Of a stretch of 11,944 bases of DNA, positions 1 through 8,340 are shown piece by piece. The DNA is from Stephanodiscus triporus. Taxonomy: Eukaryota; Bacillariophyta; Thalassiosirophyceae; Thalassiosirales; Thalassiosiraceae. Within the stretch, counting starts at the first letter, position 1. The number at the start of each line of letters is the position of its first letter. The stretch is from assembly GCA_036939755.1 (NCBI GenBank), contig JALLAZ010001019.1:1-11944 (forward strand), in the 5' to 3' direction. The notes below the pieces were generated by a model that saw only the letters and a program-made list of their open reading frames with translations, searched no databases and was not told the origin of the DNA. A program made the translations under genes and the position numbers.

Positions 1-2315
1 CGGCACCTGAAGAGCATTGTGCAAGCTCACAACCCTGCTATACCAAAACCTCAAGCCCACACGGTAGAGCGATTGATGGGGGTAGGAGGTCAGTACTCCT
101 TATTCAATCCCATTCTGCCATTGATGAAAGATGAAGGCAGTTCATCCAACGAAGACGATGACCGCAACCATGTCGAGAACAAACAACATACTATCGGACT
201 GCACAACTCATACATCGACAACGATGAGAATAAATTGCTGCTCTCGCAAAATGATATGTCAAAGCTGCTCAATCAGCACATCTCAACTCTTGATGTGGCG
301 ATAAGTGGTCTATGCACGAATTGGTTGTCGGAGAGAGCGAATGTCTACTCTCTTCTTCAGAAGCAGCGCTGTCGCTTCTTATCGGCCATTTGATTGACTT
401 ATCAGACCAGTACACTGCCACAATGAACTACGTCGAATCGATGTTGGAAACTCAATTGGTTAATGCGATTGGAAAGCGTCTAACCCCAAACGATTTGGAC
501 AAGTTTGTCAAATATCATAACGCCAGGCTGCTTTCTCCAATACCTCAGCCATTTTCGCACGCCATTCGCTGCCCCGGACATAATCCAGGTACATTTTCTC
601 TCACATTGCTTTACATGAAGTCGCCATATCATGAATTTGAATGACCTGTTTTTCTATAATTTTCCCCACAGTTGGTCTTCTTACAATTGAAAGCGATGAT
701 GGAGAAATTGAATGCATACATACACACTCTAGGGAAGTCCTTAAGTCAAGTCTAAAAGTCCCATTGAGTGCAGCGACGGTTCTAGAACTTACCGGGAACC
801 AATACCTGCATGGCTACATGAATCACAGGTTTGGAACAACTTCCAAGCGGCATCAGCTTGTTGCAAGAGCTAGACAGTTTTCGTCGTTCATCATGATTGT
901 CGGAAATATGACGAATGCATCAACTCTTGACCCCAAAGATGCCGTCATCGTTCGAAACAAGGTTTGTGTTTCTCTTATCATGCGAATGAAGTTCCGCTAT
1001 GATTACCTGTCATAACGCATACTTCAAAACGTCTCCTTCATTACAGGATGAGGTCATTATATCTTTGCTACTTGATGAGTTGCCGACGGCAAAAGAGTTC
1101 AAAGATGCTGTGAAGTCTCTCAGCCCAGAACAACAACGCTTCGCCCGGGCGTACAGAAAGATGCAGCTCTCTTCCTCCATTTTTGGCGTGTGTATCGTAC
1201 AAATCAAGCCGCAGTTAGAGGCGCTGTTGGGCCTACCAGCAGATGCGCTGGACAAGGAGATGAAGCTTACGCAAGATTTGATGGAGTTATTCGTCGAATA
1301 CCAGGTCCCAAGTGATATGCTGTCATACAGCGGCTTTCTAGAGAATGTGACGACGCAGGAAAAGGTGTCCAACGTCAAGGACAACGTTAAGAGCGTGCTG
1401 GATGTTGTCAACGAGGAGAAAGAAAAGCAGCTTAAGTCAGAACAGGCTAAAACAGAAATGGCGATGGAGGGGATGCTGCAAGGTATTGCTGCAAATCATT
1501 TCGTACCAGAGATGCAGGAATGCGCAGCCCCAAGCCCAATGTACAAAATGGCTGCATCGCAAGCAAAACTTTCTGCCAGACATAGGTCACGTGGCATTGC
1601 GTCACCAATGCAGCTTCATTCTGTACCTTCTCCAGAGGGATTTGCGTCCAGCTTAGGATCACCTGCTCACTCAAGTATCTCGGGAGACGTGTTGTGCAGC
1701 GCGGTTGCATCAGATGAAATGCAGAGGATTCATCATAACCAAGAGGGACTGGAGAGAAGCAGTAGCTCTAGCGTACCAAGTAGTCAGTCAGTACTACTTC
1801 CAACTGCTCGAGGAGTGGATTTCACTCTAATACCACAGATCCTTGATGAGGCTATCGAAAAGTGTGCACAAAGCACTGCTCTTCGGTCCACTACTATAAA
1901 GACAGGACATTGGAGTAGAAGCAGGCAGGAAAATCTCTTGACGAATCCAAAGCAAATGCAACTCAGTAATGATGATACCAAGAGAGAGAGGAACAAGGCG
2001 TTTGACCTCCTGGATGCCCTCAGCCGAAGTGGTTGCTTTCCAATCGCTTATTCTGATCTGCATGTGATCGTTGCTATTACACATTGCTTTGACAAGGATG
2101 TTATGAGCACGGTTGTATGTGACAATGTTAACCCGATCGAGAAGTTGGAATGCTCAACGCTTATTCTTGCATCTGCCGTGCATGGGGTTCCTGCAAGGAA
2201 GCTAATTGGGGATGCCAACGAGGTGCAGCGTCTGGCAGGGCTGTTGCCTTTGCTGCTTCAGTCAGCTGAAAATAATGATGTGAACACAGATGAGAATGCT
2301 GCACAGGAAGGTTAG
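1..2315 (+). CDS. Conserved protist protein of unknown function, 5'-partial, four exons
   Basis: The frame is open from base 1, so the gene starts upstream; the first in-frame GTG at 19 is not a credible eukaryotic start. I rebuild exons 1-307 (or 1-304), 361-588, 672-961 and 1047-2315, with introns ending in TTCTTCAG, CCCCACAG and ATTACAG. Splicing restores one frame of about 697 codons. The protein is soluble, with no membrane segment. Two blocks look conserved: one around 690-1350, with motifs LVARARQFSSFI, SLSPEQQRFARAYRKMQL, IKPQLEALLGLP and LTQDLMELFVEYQVPSDML, and a C-terminal one around 1800-2230 (AFDLLDALSRSGCFPI, ITHCFDKDVM, NVNPIEKLE). Between them, about 1400-1780, lie a charged helical stretch and a Ser-rich linker. 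I recall similar blocks in uncharacterised proteins of diatoms and other protists, but no function. Only the stop at 2313-2315 is certain; the first donor site is weak. Confidence 0.8.
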
Positions 2316-2591
2316 GGCTGCTCTATGTTTCTGCACGCTTGGGGATATTTTGCTTGAAACTATTGTGATGAACTTTAAACTAAGAGCTCTTCTAAATGTG
2401 CTATGCCTATATCGCTTAATTGCCTCTCCTACTGCAACTTCTTTCTTTCACCTTTGCCTGCCACAACAATGCCATAAGCCATTAGTGGAGTTGAAGTCAC
2501 TGTGAGCTGTGTTTGGTGACGAGAACTTGTCGAACTCGATCCGAAGATAAGTAGAATTTCCACTGGACTTGAGGGGTTTCGATACCAGGCA

Positions 2592-3945
2592 TTATTCCAA
2601 CGTCTTCTTGAACCTGATCTCCATCCTCTCTGCAAGTTTAGTATAAGATCGATGAACACATGCCACATTTGACCAGTAATGCCAAGTATTATACACATCA
2701 AAATAGCAGTCAGTGATACGCCACAGGTCCGGACCAGACAACCAGAAACACGTGAACCCTATAATAAAGAAGGTAAAAAAAACACGGATTAATTCCATAC
2801 AATCACTCGCATTATGTCCATGCATAATGTCGTCTCACCTTTTCCATCCAGGAGCCTCACTGCATCGAGCAAATGGAATTGACCCCATTTTCCTAATAGC
2901 ATGGTTTGGTTAGTACGTAAGTGATACTTTTGTTATCTAGGCGACAAATAAAGAGTCAGCAGTGGCATACCAATCATGTGATATTCAAACTCAAGATAGT
3001 AAGTCCGGTCAAGCACTGAACTTGCACCAAACAAGGCGTCAAAGTCCCAACCTTCCGCGTCGATGGCAAGTAGATTGATCGGTCCTTTACTGCTAATGAA
3101 TTTCTCAACATAAGAGTCAAGAGAGTACACAGGAGCTTCGACAAACGCATTTTCGGCACCAGCCACCCAGCCTTCACACCCCTGAAGTCCGCAAGCTTCT
3201 GCGCCTGCATCGGCATTTGGGAATTTCACAACTCCATTCTTACAAGAGGAAAACAAAGTAGGCATATTCTTTGAGATAGTCCGATATTTCATTTCTCAAC
3301 AAACCACGAATCTCCTACTTACCCTTGCACTGATGGCAGCTTGAGTCACCACAAACTCCTTACTATCCAGGCCCAAATGTTGACTTGCATTATTTATGAG
3401 TATGATATTGTTCAACATTGGCTCGATGCAATGCATCTCACCATTCCTTTTGGGAAAGTTCACCGGCCCCTGTTCTCTGGCGGGACAGACGGTAATTATC
3501 GACCCAAGGAATTCCGTCCACGCCGATACGTTAATTTTGAGATCGCTCATACCCAATCGTGCCATTTGTACTGCATCCGTACCCTTATTACAACCCACGC
3601 TAATACCAAGGAACGACGCTGTGCCAATGTCCGCTTCTTCCTCGAAGAAGGAATCGAGCCAATCAGGATCATTACACCCCGCCACCTGAACATTCCCACT
3701 TTCCAGACCAAGTTTCTGATTAATTTTATTTCGTTGTTCCTCTGTACATTCCTTCTCAGGTTGAAGATTGAGGTTATCATGTCGGTAATTCATGACATGA
3801 TGTTCTTCCACCACAGCTGTGTGCCGATCTGGTGTGATGAGAAATAATACATCATTTTCCCTATCATGATTCCAAGTCCCAAACCCAAAAGGAGGGGATG
3901 AATGGCACAAATTTGACGATTTGGGGTCAATTTCTTGCTGAGCAT
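2592..3945 (-). CDS. FkbM-family methyltransferase-like protein, five-exon model
   Basis: Probable SAM-dependent methyltransferase; the substrate (sugar, glycan or small molecule) is unknown. Exons on the minus strand: 3945-3885 (uncertain), 3828-3323, 3238-2971, 2892-2839 and 2758-2592, giving about 351 residues. The last three introns have clear ends (GTAAGT..TTGTAAG, GTATGC..TATTAG, GTGAGA..TTATAG) and join conserved blocks in frame. Motifs in order: FLGISVGCNKGTDA near residues 93-106, the likely SAM-binding glycine loop; LLAIDAEGWDFDALFGA near 246-261, the hallmark FkbM strand; then LEFEYHMIGKWGQFHLLDAV, rebuilt across an intron; and a C-terminal block with LWRITDC and HYWSNVACVHR. The spliced protein has many cysteines. 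The start is the weak point: the only good upstream ATG (3945) is in another frame from the main exon. A 56-nt intron would fix this, but it removes a membrane-anchor-like segment. The gene converges with the gene ending at 2315. Confidence 0.82.
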
Positions 3946-4123
3946 GGTGTGCAGAGGAATATCAAGGTGGGTCAATCCTTTGCAACACCAGGAGAGGAAG
4001 GGGTCTATGGATAGGAACCTAAACCTAAATATATGTTACTCCCCGTATGGGAACGAGATTTCATTATGCGTACGGGGACTCCCCGTAGTATGCGTACGGG
4101 GTCCCCCATATGCGTACGGCAAT

Positions 4124-4151
4124 CCCCATATGCATATTTTTGCATATGGGG
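4124..4151. repeat. Hairpin, CCCCATATGCA stem
   Basis: An 11-bp perfect stem (CCCCATATGCA / TGCATATGGGG) encloses the T-rich loop TATTTT. It is a diverged relative of the CCCCGTACGCA hairpins in the same element. Confidence 0.8.
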
Positions 4152-4240
4152 GTCAAATCCCTAATTTCCCATATGCGCACGAATACATTATGCATACGGT
4201 TAGTGACTGATCAATCCCCGTATGCGTATCGGGTTCTGAA

Positions 4241-4266
4241 GAATCCCCGTACGCATACGGGGATTC
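4241..4266. repeat. Hairpin, GAATCCCCGTA stem with CGCA loop
   Basis: An 11-bp perfect stem (GAATCCCCGTA / TACGGGGATTC) encloses the four-base loop CGCA. It is one of two nearly identical strong hairpins in the foldback element. Confidence 0.85.
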
Positions 4267-4304
4267 ATCTCCAATCAATCACAATACGCGTACGGGATTT
4301 TCGA

Positions 4305-4330
4305 CAGTCCCCGTACGCATACGGGGACTG
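4305..4330. repeat. Hairpin, CAGTCCCCGTA stem with CGCA loop
   Basis: An 11-bp perfect stem (CAGTCCCCGTA / TACGGGGACTG) encloses the same CGCA loop as the hairpin at 4241-4266. Only the outer stem bases differ between the two, and they differ in a paired, compensated way. Confidence 0.85.
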
Positions 4331-4523
4331 CCATTTGATGTGTTTTTGATGGATGCGCACTTTCCGTTCGTGACTCAGGCTTATCTCGCCAGACAGGTAG
4401 AAACCAATCCCATTATGCATAGGGGGAGTCCCCGTACGCATACGGGCAGGGACCGCTAGGAATTCGCATACGGGGAGTCCCCGTACGCATAATGAAATCG
4501 TTCCCATACGGGGAGTAACATAT

Positions 4524-4878
4524 ACTCCTCCAAGGAAGACATTTAACACACATGAAAGTGTGACACTCGTCAAAAAAATACAACCCCCCATACACATCAA
4601 GAGGGTTTACTCAATACATGATGGTAACGCTGCAGGCAGCATAGGCTGGATAAAGTTTCAGAGTGAAATGCTATTCAAATTTTGGCAGTATCGGTACGAT
4701 AGTGTCCTGAAATAAAACAGACATTCCGGCTATCACCAAGATTGGTGTATCTATAAAAAAAGAAATTTATACTTGCGTCTCTAATCACAAAATATTTTCC
4801 CGAGAATATCCACACTAAATCATATGACATTGTCCAAGTTCAAGATATATTCACCTCTGCCCTACTTATGTAACCTTA
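4524..4878. other. Intergenic stretch between foldback element and PEX3 3' end
   Basis: AT-rich sequence with no convincing open frame or RNA gene. It should hold the 3' untranslated region of the minus-strand PEX3 gene. I could not place a polyadenylation site. Confidence 0.5.
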
Positions 4879-6798
4879 TCAAAAGCAAATATTGCTCAGA
4901 TCTTGGACTGCCTCCAACCTTTCTAATTTCGAAATGTAATCGTTCGGAACCGACGGCAATGGTTCCTCCAACAGGCCCAAAACTCCTTCCCAATTCTTCA
5001 TCTCGTCCCTGTGAGAAGGAGGCTTATGAAATGTCGACACCGCTGTCTTCTGCATAAAGGTGACAATGTTGACGATTGGTATGCGATCCTTCGTGACGAA
5101 TAAAGTCCCGAGCACCTTTGTTCGCAATCGATCGAACGTCGAGTCCAAACACTGATGTTCAGCGGAGGCGAATGTTGGACTTTCCAGCAGGTCGTAAGTT
5201 TCGTCCAAAATGTACCTAGCGAGTTCATCGTGTGAGTCGGCATCGTGATCGATTCGATTGTCACCGCCCAACTCCTGTGGTGGAATTACGAACCGCACCA
5301 GAGCGCTCGTCCCGTCCCTCCGTTGTCCTCGTTCGATGCCGTCGCGGACGCATTGCAGCCACGTGGAGACATCCTGCAATGTGACATCGTCGTCAAGGAC
5401 ATCACAATTTTGTAATACATGCTGGACCTCTTCCCCCACTATCTCGGCCATGGTTGGGATTCCCTTTGCAAAGAGGTGATGATAAGTTTTTGACAAGACG
5501 GTTTGATGAGACGATCGATACCGATCAGCTGCAGTTGCCGATGATGACGAAGACGTCGATTGCTGAAGTCCCGTCATAGCTTCCTTCTCCTCCTGCTCTT
5601 CTCTCAGTAGGCGACCTCCTAGCAGGTTGACTTGTACGTTTAGTGTGAGGAAGATGGCAGTGTGAGCGTAGGCCGTGGTGATAAGTCGTGTGATGGACTT
5701 GTTCATGATACTTTTCCACAGGCATAGTTCTTTCTCTAGAATGGCATCTTCATCGCTGTCATTCTCGCCCTGGGGGGTGATTTGATGATCGGGCTCGGAA
5801 TTCATCTCATTCCCGATACTTTGTTGTTTCATCTCGGAAATTTCTTTCTTCCTGGCCCTCAACCTCCTCAACTCTGCCGTTTCCCGACTAACGTCAGTCT
5901 CCCTCGCGATGGCCCCCCTCAAAGTCGGCAAGAAGTCCATCATGGCGCGTGACGACTCGAGGCGACAACGACCCATGCGCAAATAACGTTCTCGACCATT
6001 GATTGACATCGTAAAATTTTGGTTGTACGCATGTATTCCTGCTGAGATTCCCGCGGTGACTGCTCCCCCGATGGCGGTGGAGGCCATGGTCGCCGCCTTC
6101 TTCATACCTTTCTTCACTATACCGCCACCACCATCCCCGCCACCATCATTCTCATGGCAGACTCTGCCATTCGATTCTCCCGCAATATTTTTTTGATAAT
6201 TCTTCCCCTTGGATTGATGGTGGTGTTGATAATCCTGGGGAGGGGAGGGGCGATGCGACCTGTCCTTCTGATCACCGCTGCCGCTCCATCTGACGCGTGA
6301 TCTGCGCGACCGCCTGATCGTGTGGCCATTATCACCGCAGGCGGGAGATTCAAATTCGGCTTCGCCATCAGCGGCACCGAGAGCGTCGACGTCGCCCATC
6401 CCCCCCACCACAACCTCGCCGATGTAATTAGTAAAAGGTGGACCCAGAGAGTGGGACCCCTCCTCCTCGATGATGTCCCTCCCCACGGCCCGCCTCGCCG
6501 CGGCTCGACTCGAAGGGAGTAAGTTATCGCAGTTGGCCCAGTCATGCAGGAGATCTCCGCCGTCGCCGCCACCGCCGTCGTCATCCACATCCCCTCCTTC
6601 TTTGCCGGTGTCGTCGTCGTCGTCGTCGTCGTCGTCATGGAGAACGGCCCTCCACGCCCAGCTGCCCAGGCGGTAGGCGCCGTATGCGACGACGGCCACG
6701 GTTGCGATGTGCGTCAAATAATGCGAGTTGCGGGCTGTTGGACCATGACGATGACGCCGGCGTCGCGATGATGGGTCGTAGCGGGGATTTGGGAACAT
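4879..6798 (-). CDS. PEX3: Peroxin-3 (peroxisomal membrane biogenesis protein)
   Basis: PEX3 is the peroxisomal membrane docking receptor for PEX19, which delivers newly made membrane proteins. The single exon encodes 639 residues, starting at an ATG with a purine at -3. The basic N-terminus (RRRRHRH, residues 12-18) precedes one hydrophobic segment at about 27-53, the usual PEX3 anchor. The cytosolic core carries family blocks: RCRLESSRAMMDFLPTLR (277-294), LWKSIMNKSITRLITTAYAH (360-379), LTLNVQVNLLGGRLL (384-398), HHLFAKGIPTMAEIVGEEVQ (440-459) and ELARYILDETYDLLESPTF (525-543). It is much longer than the roughly 370-440 residues of animal and yeast PEX3. The excess is mainly residues 55-230: a nine-Asp run, Gly/Asp-rich and basic low-complexity sequence. 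Residues 235-257 form a second Ala/Gly-rich hydrophobic patch. The gene is divergent from the hydrolase at 6898. Confidence 0.92.
   Translation of the reverse strand: MFPNPRYDPSSRRRRHRHGPTARNSHYLTHIATVAVVAYGAYRLGSWAWRAVLHDDDDDDDDDTGKEGGDVDDDGGGGDGGDLLHDWANCDNLLPSSRAAARRAVGRDIIEEEGSHSLGPPFTNYIGEVVVGGMGDVDALGAADGEAEFESPACGDNGHTIRRSRRSRVRWSGSGDQKDRSHRPSPPQDYQHHHQSKGKNYQKNIAGESNGRVCHENDGGGDGGGGIVKKGMKKAATMASTAIGGAVTAGISAGIHAYNQNFTMSINGRERYLRMGRCRLESSRAMMDFLPTLRGAIARETDVSRETAELRRLRARKKEISEMKQQSIGNEMNSEPDHQITPQGENDSDEDAILEKELCLWKSIMNKSITRLITTAYAHTAIFLTLNVQVNLLGGRLLREEQEEKEAMTGLQQSTSSSSSATAADRYRSSHQTVLSKTYHHLFAKGIPTMAEIVGEEVQHVLQNCDVLDDDVTLQDVSTWLQCVRDGIERGQRRDGTSALVRFVIPPQELGGDNRIDHDADSHDELARYILDETYDLLESPTFASAEHQCLDSTFDRLRTKVLGTLFVTKDRIPIVNIVTFMQKTAVSTFHKPPSHRDEMKNWEGVLGLLEEPLPSVPNDYISKLERLEAVQDLSNICF
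6609..6637. repeat. (GTC)n microsatellite encoding the Asp run of PEX3
   Basis: Nine uninterrupted GTC units on the plus strand read as nine GAC (Asp) codons in PEX3, residues 55-63, directly after its membrane anchor. It is probably length-polymorphic. Confidence 0.9.
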
Positions 6799-6897
6799 GA
6801 TGTTACTCTGGAATCCTGGACTTCACTAAAAATAATGGGAGTCACGTAGATTAGAATAAGTATGGTATGGTAGGTATGTACCAGGTTCTGATTTCTG
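6799..6897. promoter_or_regulatory. Short bidirectional promoter region between PEX3 and hydrolase gene
   Basis: Only 99 bp separate the two divergent start codons, so both genes' promoters and 5' untranslated regions must lie here or overlap coding sequence. It is AT-richer than both flanking genes. I see no clear TATA box or other named element. If the hydrolase starts at Met9 or Met11 instead of Met1, the gap grows by 24-30 bp. Confidence 0.55.
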
Positions 6898-8340
6898 ATG
6901 GGCCTCCCACTTTCCCGAGAGATGATCATGTCTTGGAGAGATGGGACGCCAGAGACACCACCGCCATCATCTTCTTGGAGGTTGCAAACACGCGGCGAAG
7001 GCTCGACCGATGTGTCGTCATTCATAGACGAGGTAAAGAAGTCCGCATGCCCCCCGGGAGACGACATTAGCAAGCTCATACCGTTCGAGGTGGTGAATGA
7101 TGTCGGAGGGGGAAGAGGGGGGGGAGAGGGCAGAGGAGGGTCGTCGACGAAATCATCGTCAACGACGATGACGAAGACAACGACGACGACGACCTCGCGA
7201 TCCTTCTACGTCTACAGTCCTCCTCGCTTGTGCGCGGCGGGAGGATACGGTCGCGACGGCGACGGAGGCCGCGATCGAATGCGTATAATATTGGCCATGC
7301 ACGGCTACACCGGCAGACCAAGGCAGGAGATCGCTAAGTGGCACGACGTCGCCGCGTCTCTGAATGCGATCGTGATCGCTCCCATGGGAACGCCGACCGC
7401 AGGGATCGGCCTCGGCTGGAATGCGATCCACTGTTGCGGGGATCCGATGAGGGACGAGGTCGACGATTTGGATTTCGTCATCAACGGCGCTGTGGGGATC
7501 TTTTTGGATTCTCTCCATTCAGGTGGAACGAAAAATGGCAATGGCGGCGGCGCGATGTACAGCAAGGGCGCTGTCATCGCCACCGGATTTTCAAATGGCG
7601 GGTTCCTGTCATCCCTGTTGGGGCTGTTATCGGCGGAGAGCGATCATAGTCGTCCATCGTGGCTCGTGGGCATCGTTCCGACGGGCGGTTATCAGTACGA
7701 CGTCAGATTGTACGGCGGCCATCCCGGCCCGCGTCCGTTGCCGATGATGTCGCATCATGGCGGACAAGATTCCGTCGTAAATCCCGATGGATGCTGTGCC
7801 TATGAGGATGGTTCGAAGAGCACTTGTGTCTTTGACATAGGTATCAAGCAGAAGACGTGCACGTCGGTAAAACGTGCGTTTGAAATGTGGGCGGATATCA
7901 ATGGGTGCAGTAACACCGTTTTGGATGACGAGGTCATCAACGTTCGACACTTGAAGAATGACGACGTAGCTCAGCAGCTGATATTCAACTGTTGGAAGGG
8001 TGTAGGCTGCGTGGAGCCGACCAACTTTTGCCTTTGGAATGAAGAAGGTCACTCCTGGGGAGACCAATTCCCCGGCACGCCGATGACGGAAAAGTGGATG
8101 GAGGATGTGTTTCGCCGAGCTGAGTCGCGGACGAGCAATGTCGTCCATTCCAAGAATGGCAGGATGATATTCTCTTCGGCGTTCGCGTTCTTGGTCATCA
8201 TCCTTTTGTGTACGACAGTAAACGCATCGACACTAAGGAAACTCAGTTGCTTTGTTGGCAAAGGAAGGAAACGGAAGTGGAGCGAAGGAAGCTACAAAAC
8301 AACGGAAGGAGATCAATTACAAGGGGAGGGCGGCGGTTGA
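6898..8340 (+). CDS. Alpha/beta-hydrolase, PHB-depolymerase / feruloyl-esterase (LpqC-like), C-terminal membrane anchor
   Basis: Predicted serine esterase; the substrate is not readable from sequence. The single exon encodes 480 residues. The hydrolase domain spans about 102-405: oxyanion-loop-type HGYTG at 135-139, GWNAIHCCG at 173-181, the DEVDDLDFV helix at 186-194, and the nucleophile elbow GFSNGG with Ser232. The likely acid Asp291 is in HHGGQDSVV and the likely base His385 in EEGHSWG, so the triad looks complete. Cys179, 180, 299, 300, 310, 321, 337, 365, 371 and 378 suggest disulfides and hence a secretory route. A hydrophobic helix at about 423-442 is followed by a basic tail (KGRKRKW). 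Residues 66-100 are Gly-, Ser- and Thr-rich low complexity. There is no N-terminal signal peptide, which sits oddly with the cysteines. Met9 or Met11 has a better start context than Met1, and a missing upstream exon is possible. Confidence 0.87.
   Translation: MGLPLSREMIMSWRDGTPETPPPSSSWRLQTRGEGSTDVSSFIDEVKKSACPPGDDISKLIPFEVVNDVGGGRGGGEGRGGSSTKSSSTTMTKTTTTTTSRSFYVYSPPRLCAAGGYGRDGDGGRDRMRIILAMHGYTGRPRQEIAKWHDVAASLNAIVIAPMGTPTAGIGLGWNAIHCCGDPMRDEVDDLDFVINGAVGIFLDSLHSGGTKNGNGGGAMYSKGAVIATGFSNGGFLSSLLGLLSAESDHSRPSWLVGIVPTGGYQYDVRLYGGHPGPRPLPMMSHHGGQDSVVNPDGCCAYEDGSKSTCVFDIGIKQKTCTSVKRAFEMWADINGCSNTVLDDEVINVRHLKNDDVAQQLIFNCWKGVGCVEPTNFCLWNEEGHSWGDQFPGTPMTEKWMEDVFRRAESRTSNVVHSKNGRMIFSSAFAFLVIILLCTTVNASTLRKLSCFVGKGRKRKWSEGSYKTTEGDQLQGEGGG
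7105..7140 (+). other. G-rich tract with G-quadruplex potential inside hydrolase coding sequence
   Basis: Runs of G (GGGGG, then GGGG, GGGG and GGG, with loops AAGA, G and AGA) meet the usual four-tract pattern on the coding strand. They encode the Gly/Arg/Glu linker of the hydrolase near residues 69-82. Confidence 0.6.
7139..7197 (+). repeat. Imperfect ACG/CGA trinucleotide repeat in hydrolase gene
   Basis: Irregular repeats of ACG, CGA and AAG triplets encode the Ser/Lys/Thr-rich stretch (residues about 81-100) just before the hydrolase domain. The run includes six consecutive Thr codons. Confidence 0.75.

Larger units (their letters stand above)
4031..4523. mobile_element. Foldback / MITE-like non-autonomous element with long terminal inverted repeats
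   Basis: The left end at 4031 (ATATGTTACTCCCCGTATGG...) recurs as an inverted copy ending at 4523. About 55-60 bp per arm match, apart from a 2-nt and a 3-nt insertion in the left arm. If the repeat proper starts at TGTTACTCC, a TA dinucleotide flanks both ends, which would fit a TA target duplication; this is weak evidence because the flank is AT-rich. No transposase is encoded, so any movement would need a partner in trans. The inside is packed with hairpins sharing the core CCCCGTACGCATACGGGG. The element lies between the PEX3 3' end and the FkbM-like start codon, with its left end about 85 bp upstream of that ATG, so it may lie within or beside that promoter. Short open frames through it only translate the repeat (Pro-Tyr-Ala-Tyr-Gly strings). 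Confidence 0.75.

Noticed and set aside
999..1411. Start codon near 999 for the 999-2315 frame and antisense frame 1010-1411
   Set aside because: The region 962-1046 is an intron with good ends; the frame is an internal exon, and the antisense frame is a shadow.
2316..2591. Small frames between the two convergent genes
   Set aside because: Short, without recognisable content; the stretch is best read as the 3' ends of both genes.
3341..3847. 168-codon plus-strand frame opposite the FkbM-like exon
   Set aside because: The opposite strand carries clear FkbM motifs continuing across well-formed introns, so this is a shadow.
4031..4523. CRISPR-like array of repeated motif
   Set aside because: Repeats are irregularly spaced, inverted as well as direct, without uniform spacers, and the setting is eukaryotic.
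3935..4600. Short open frames with Pro-Tyr-Ala-Tyr-Gly repeats
   Set aside because: They occur on both strands and in several frames because the palindromic repeat translates this way; there is no other coding signal.
6117..6638. 173-codon minus-strand frame overlapping PEX3
   Set aside because: It is a frame-shifted reading of the PEX3 low-complexity region (Thr run from the Asp repeat).
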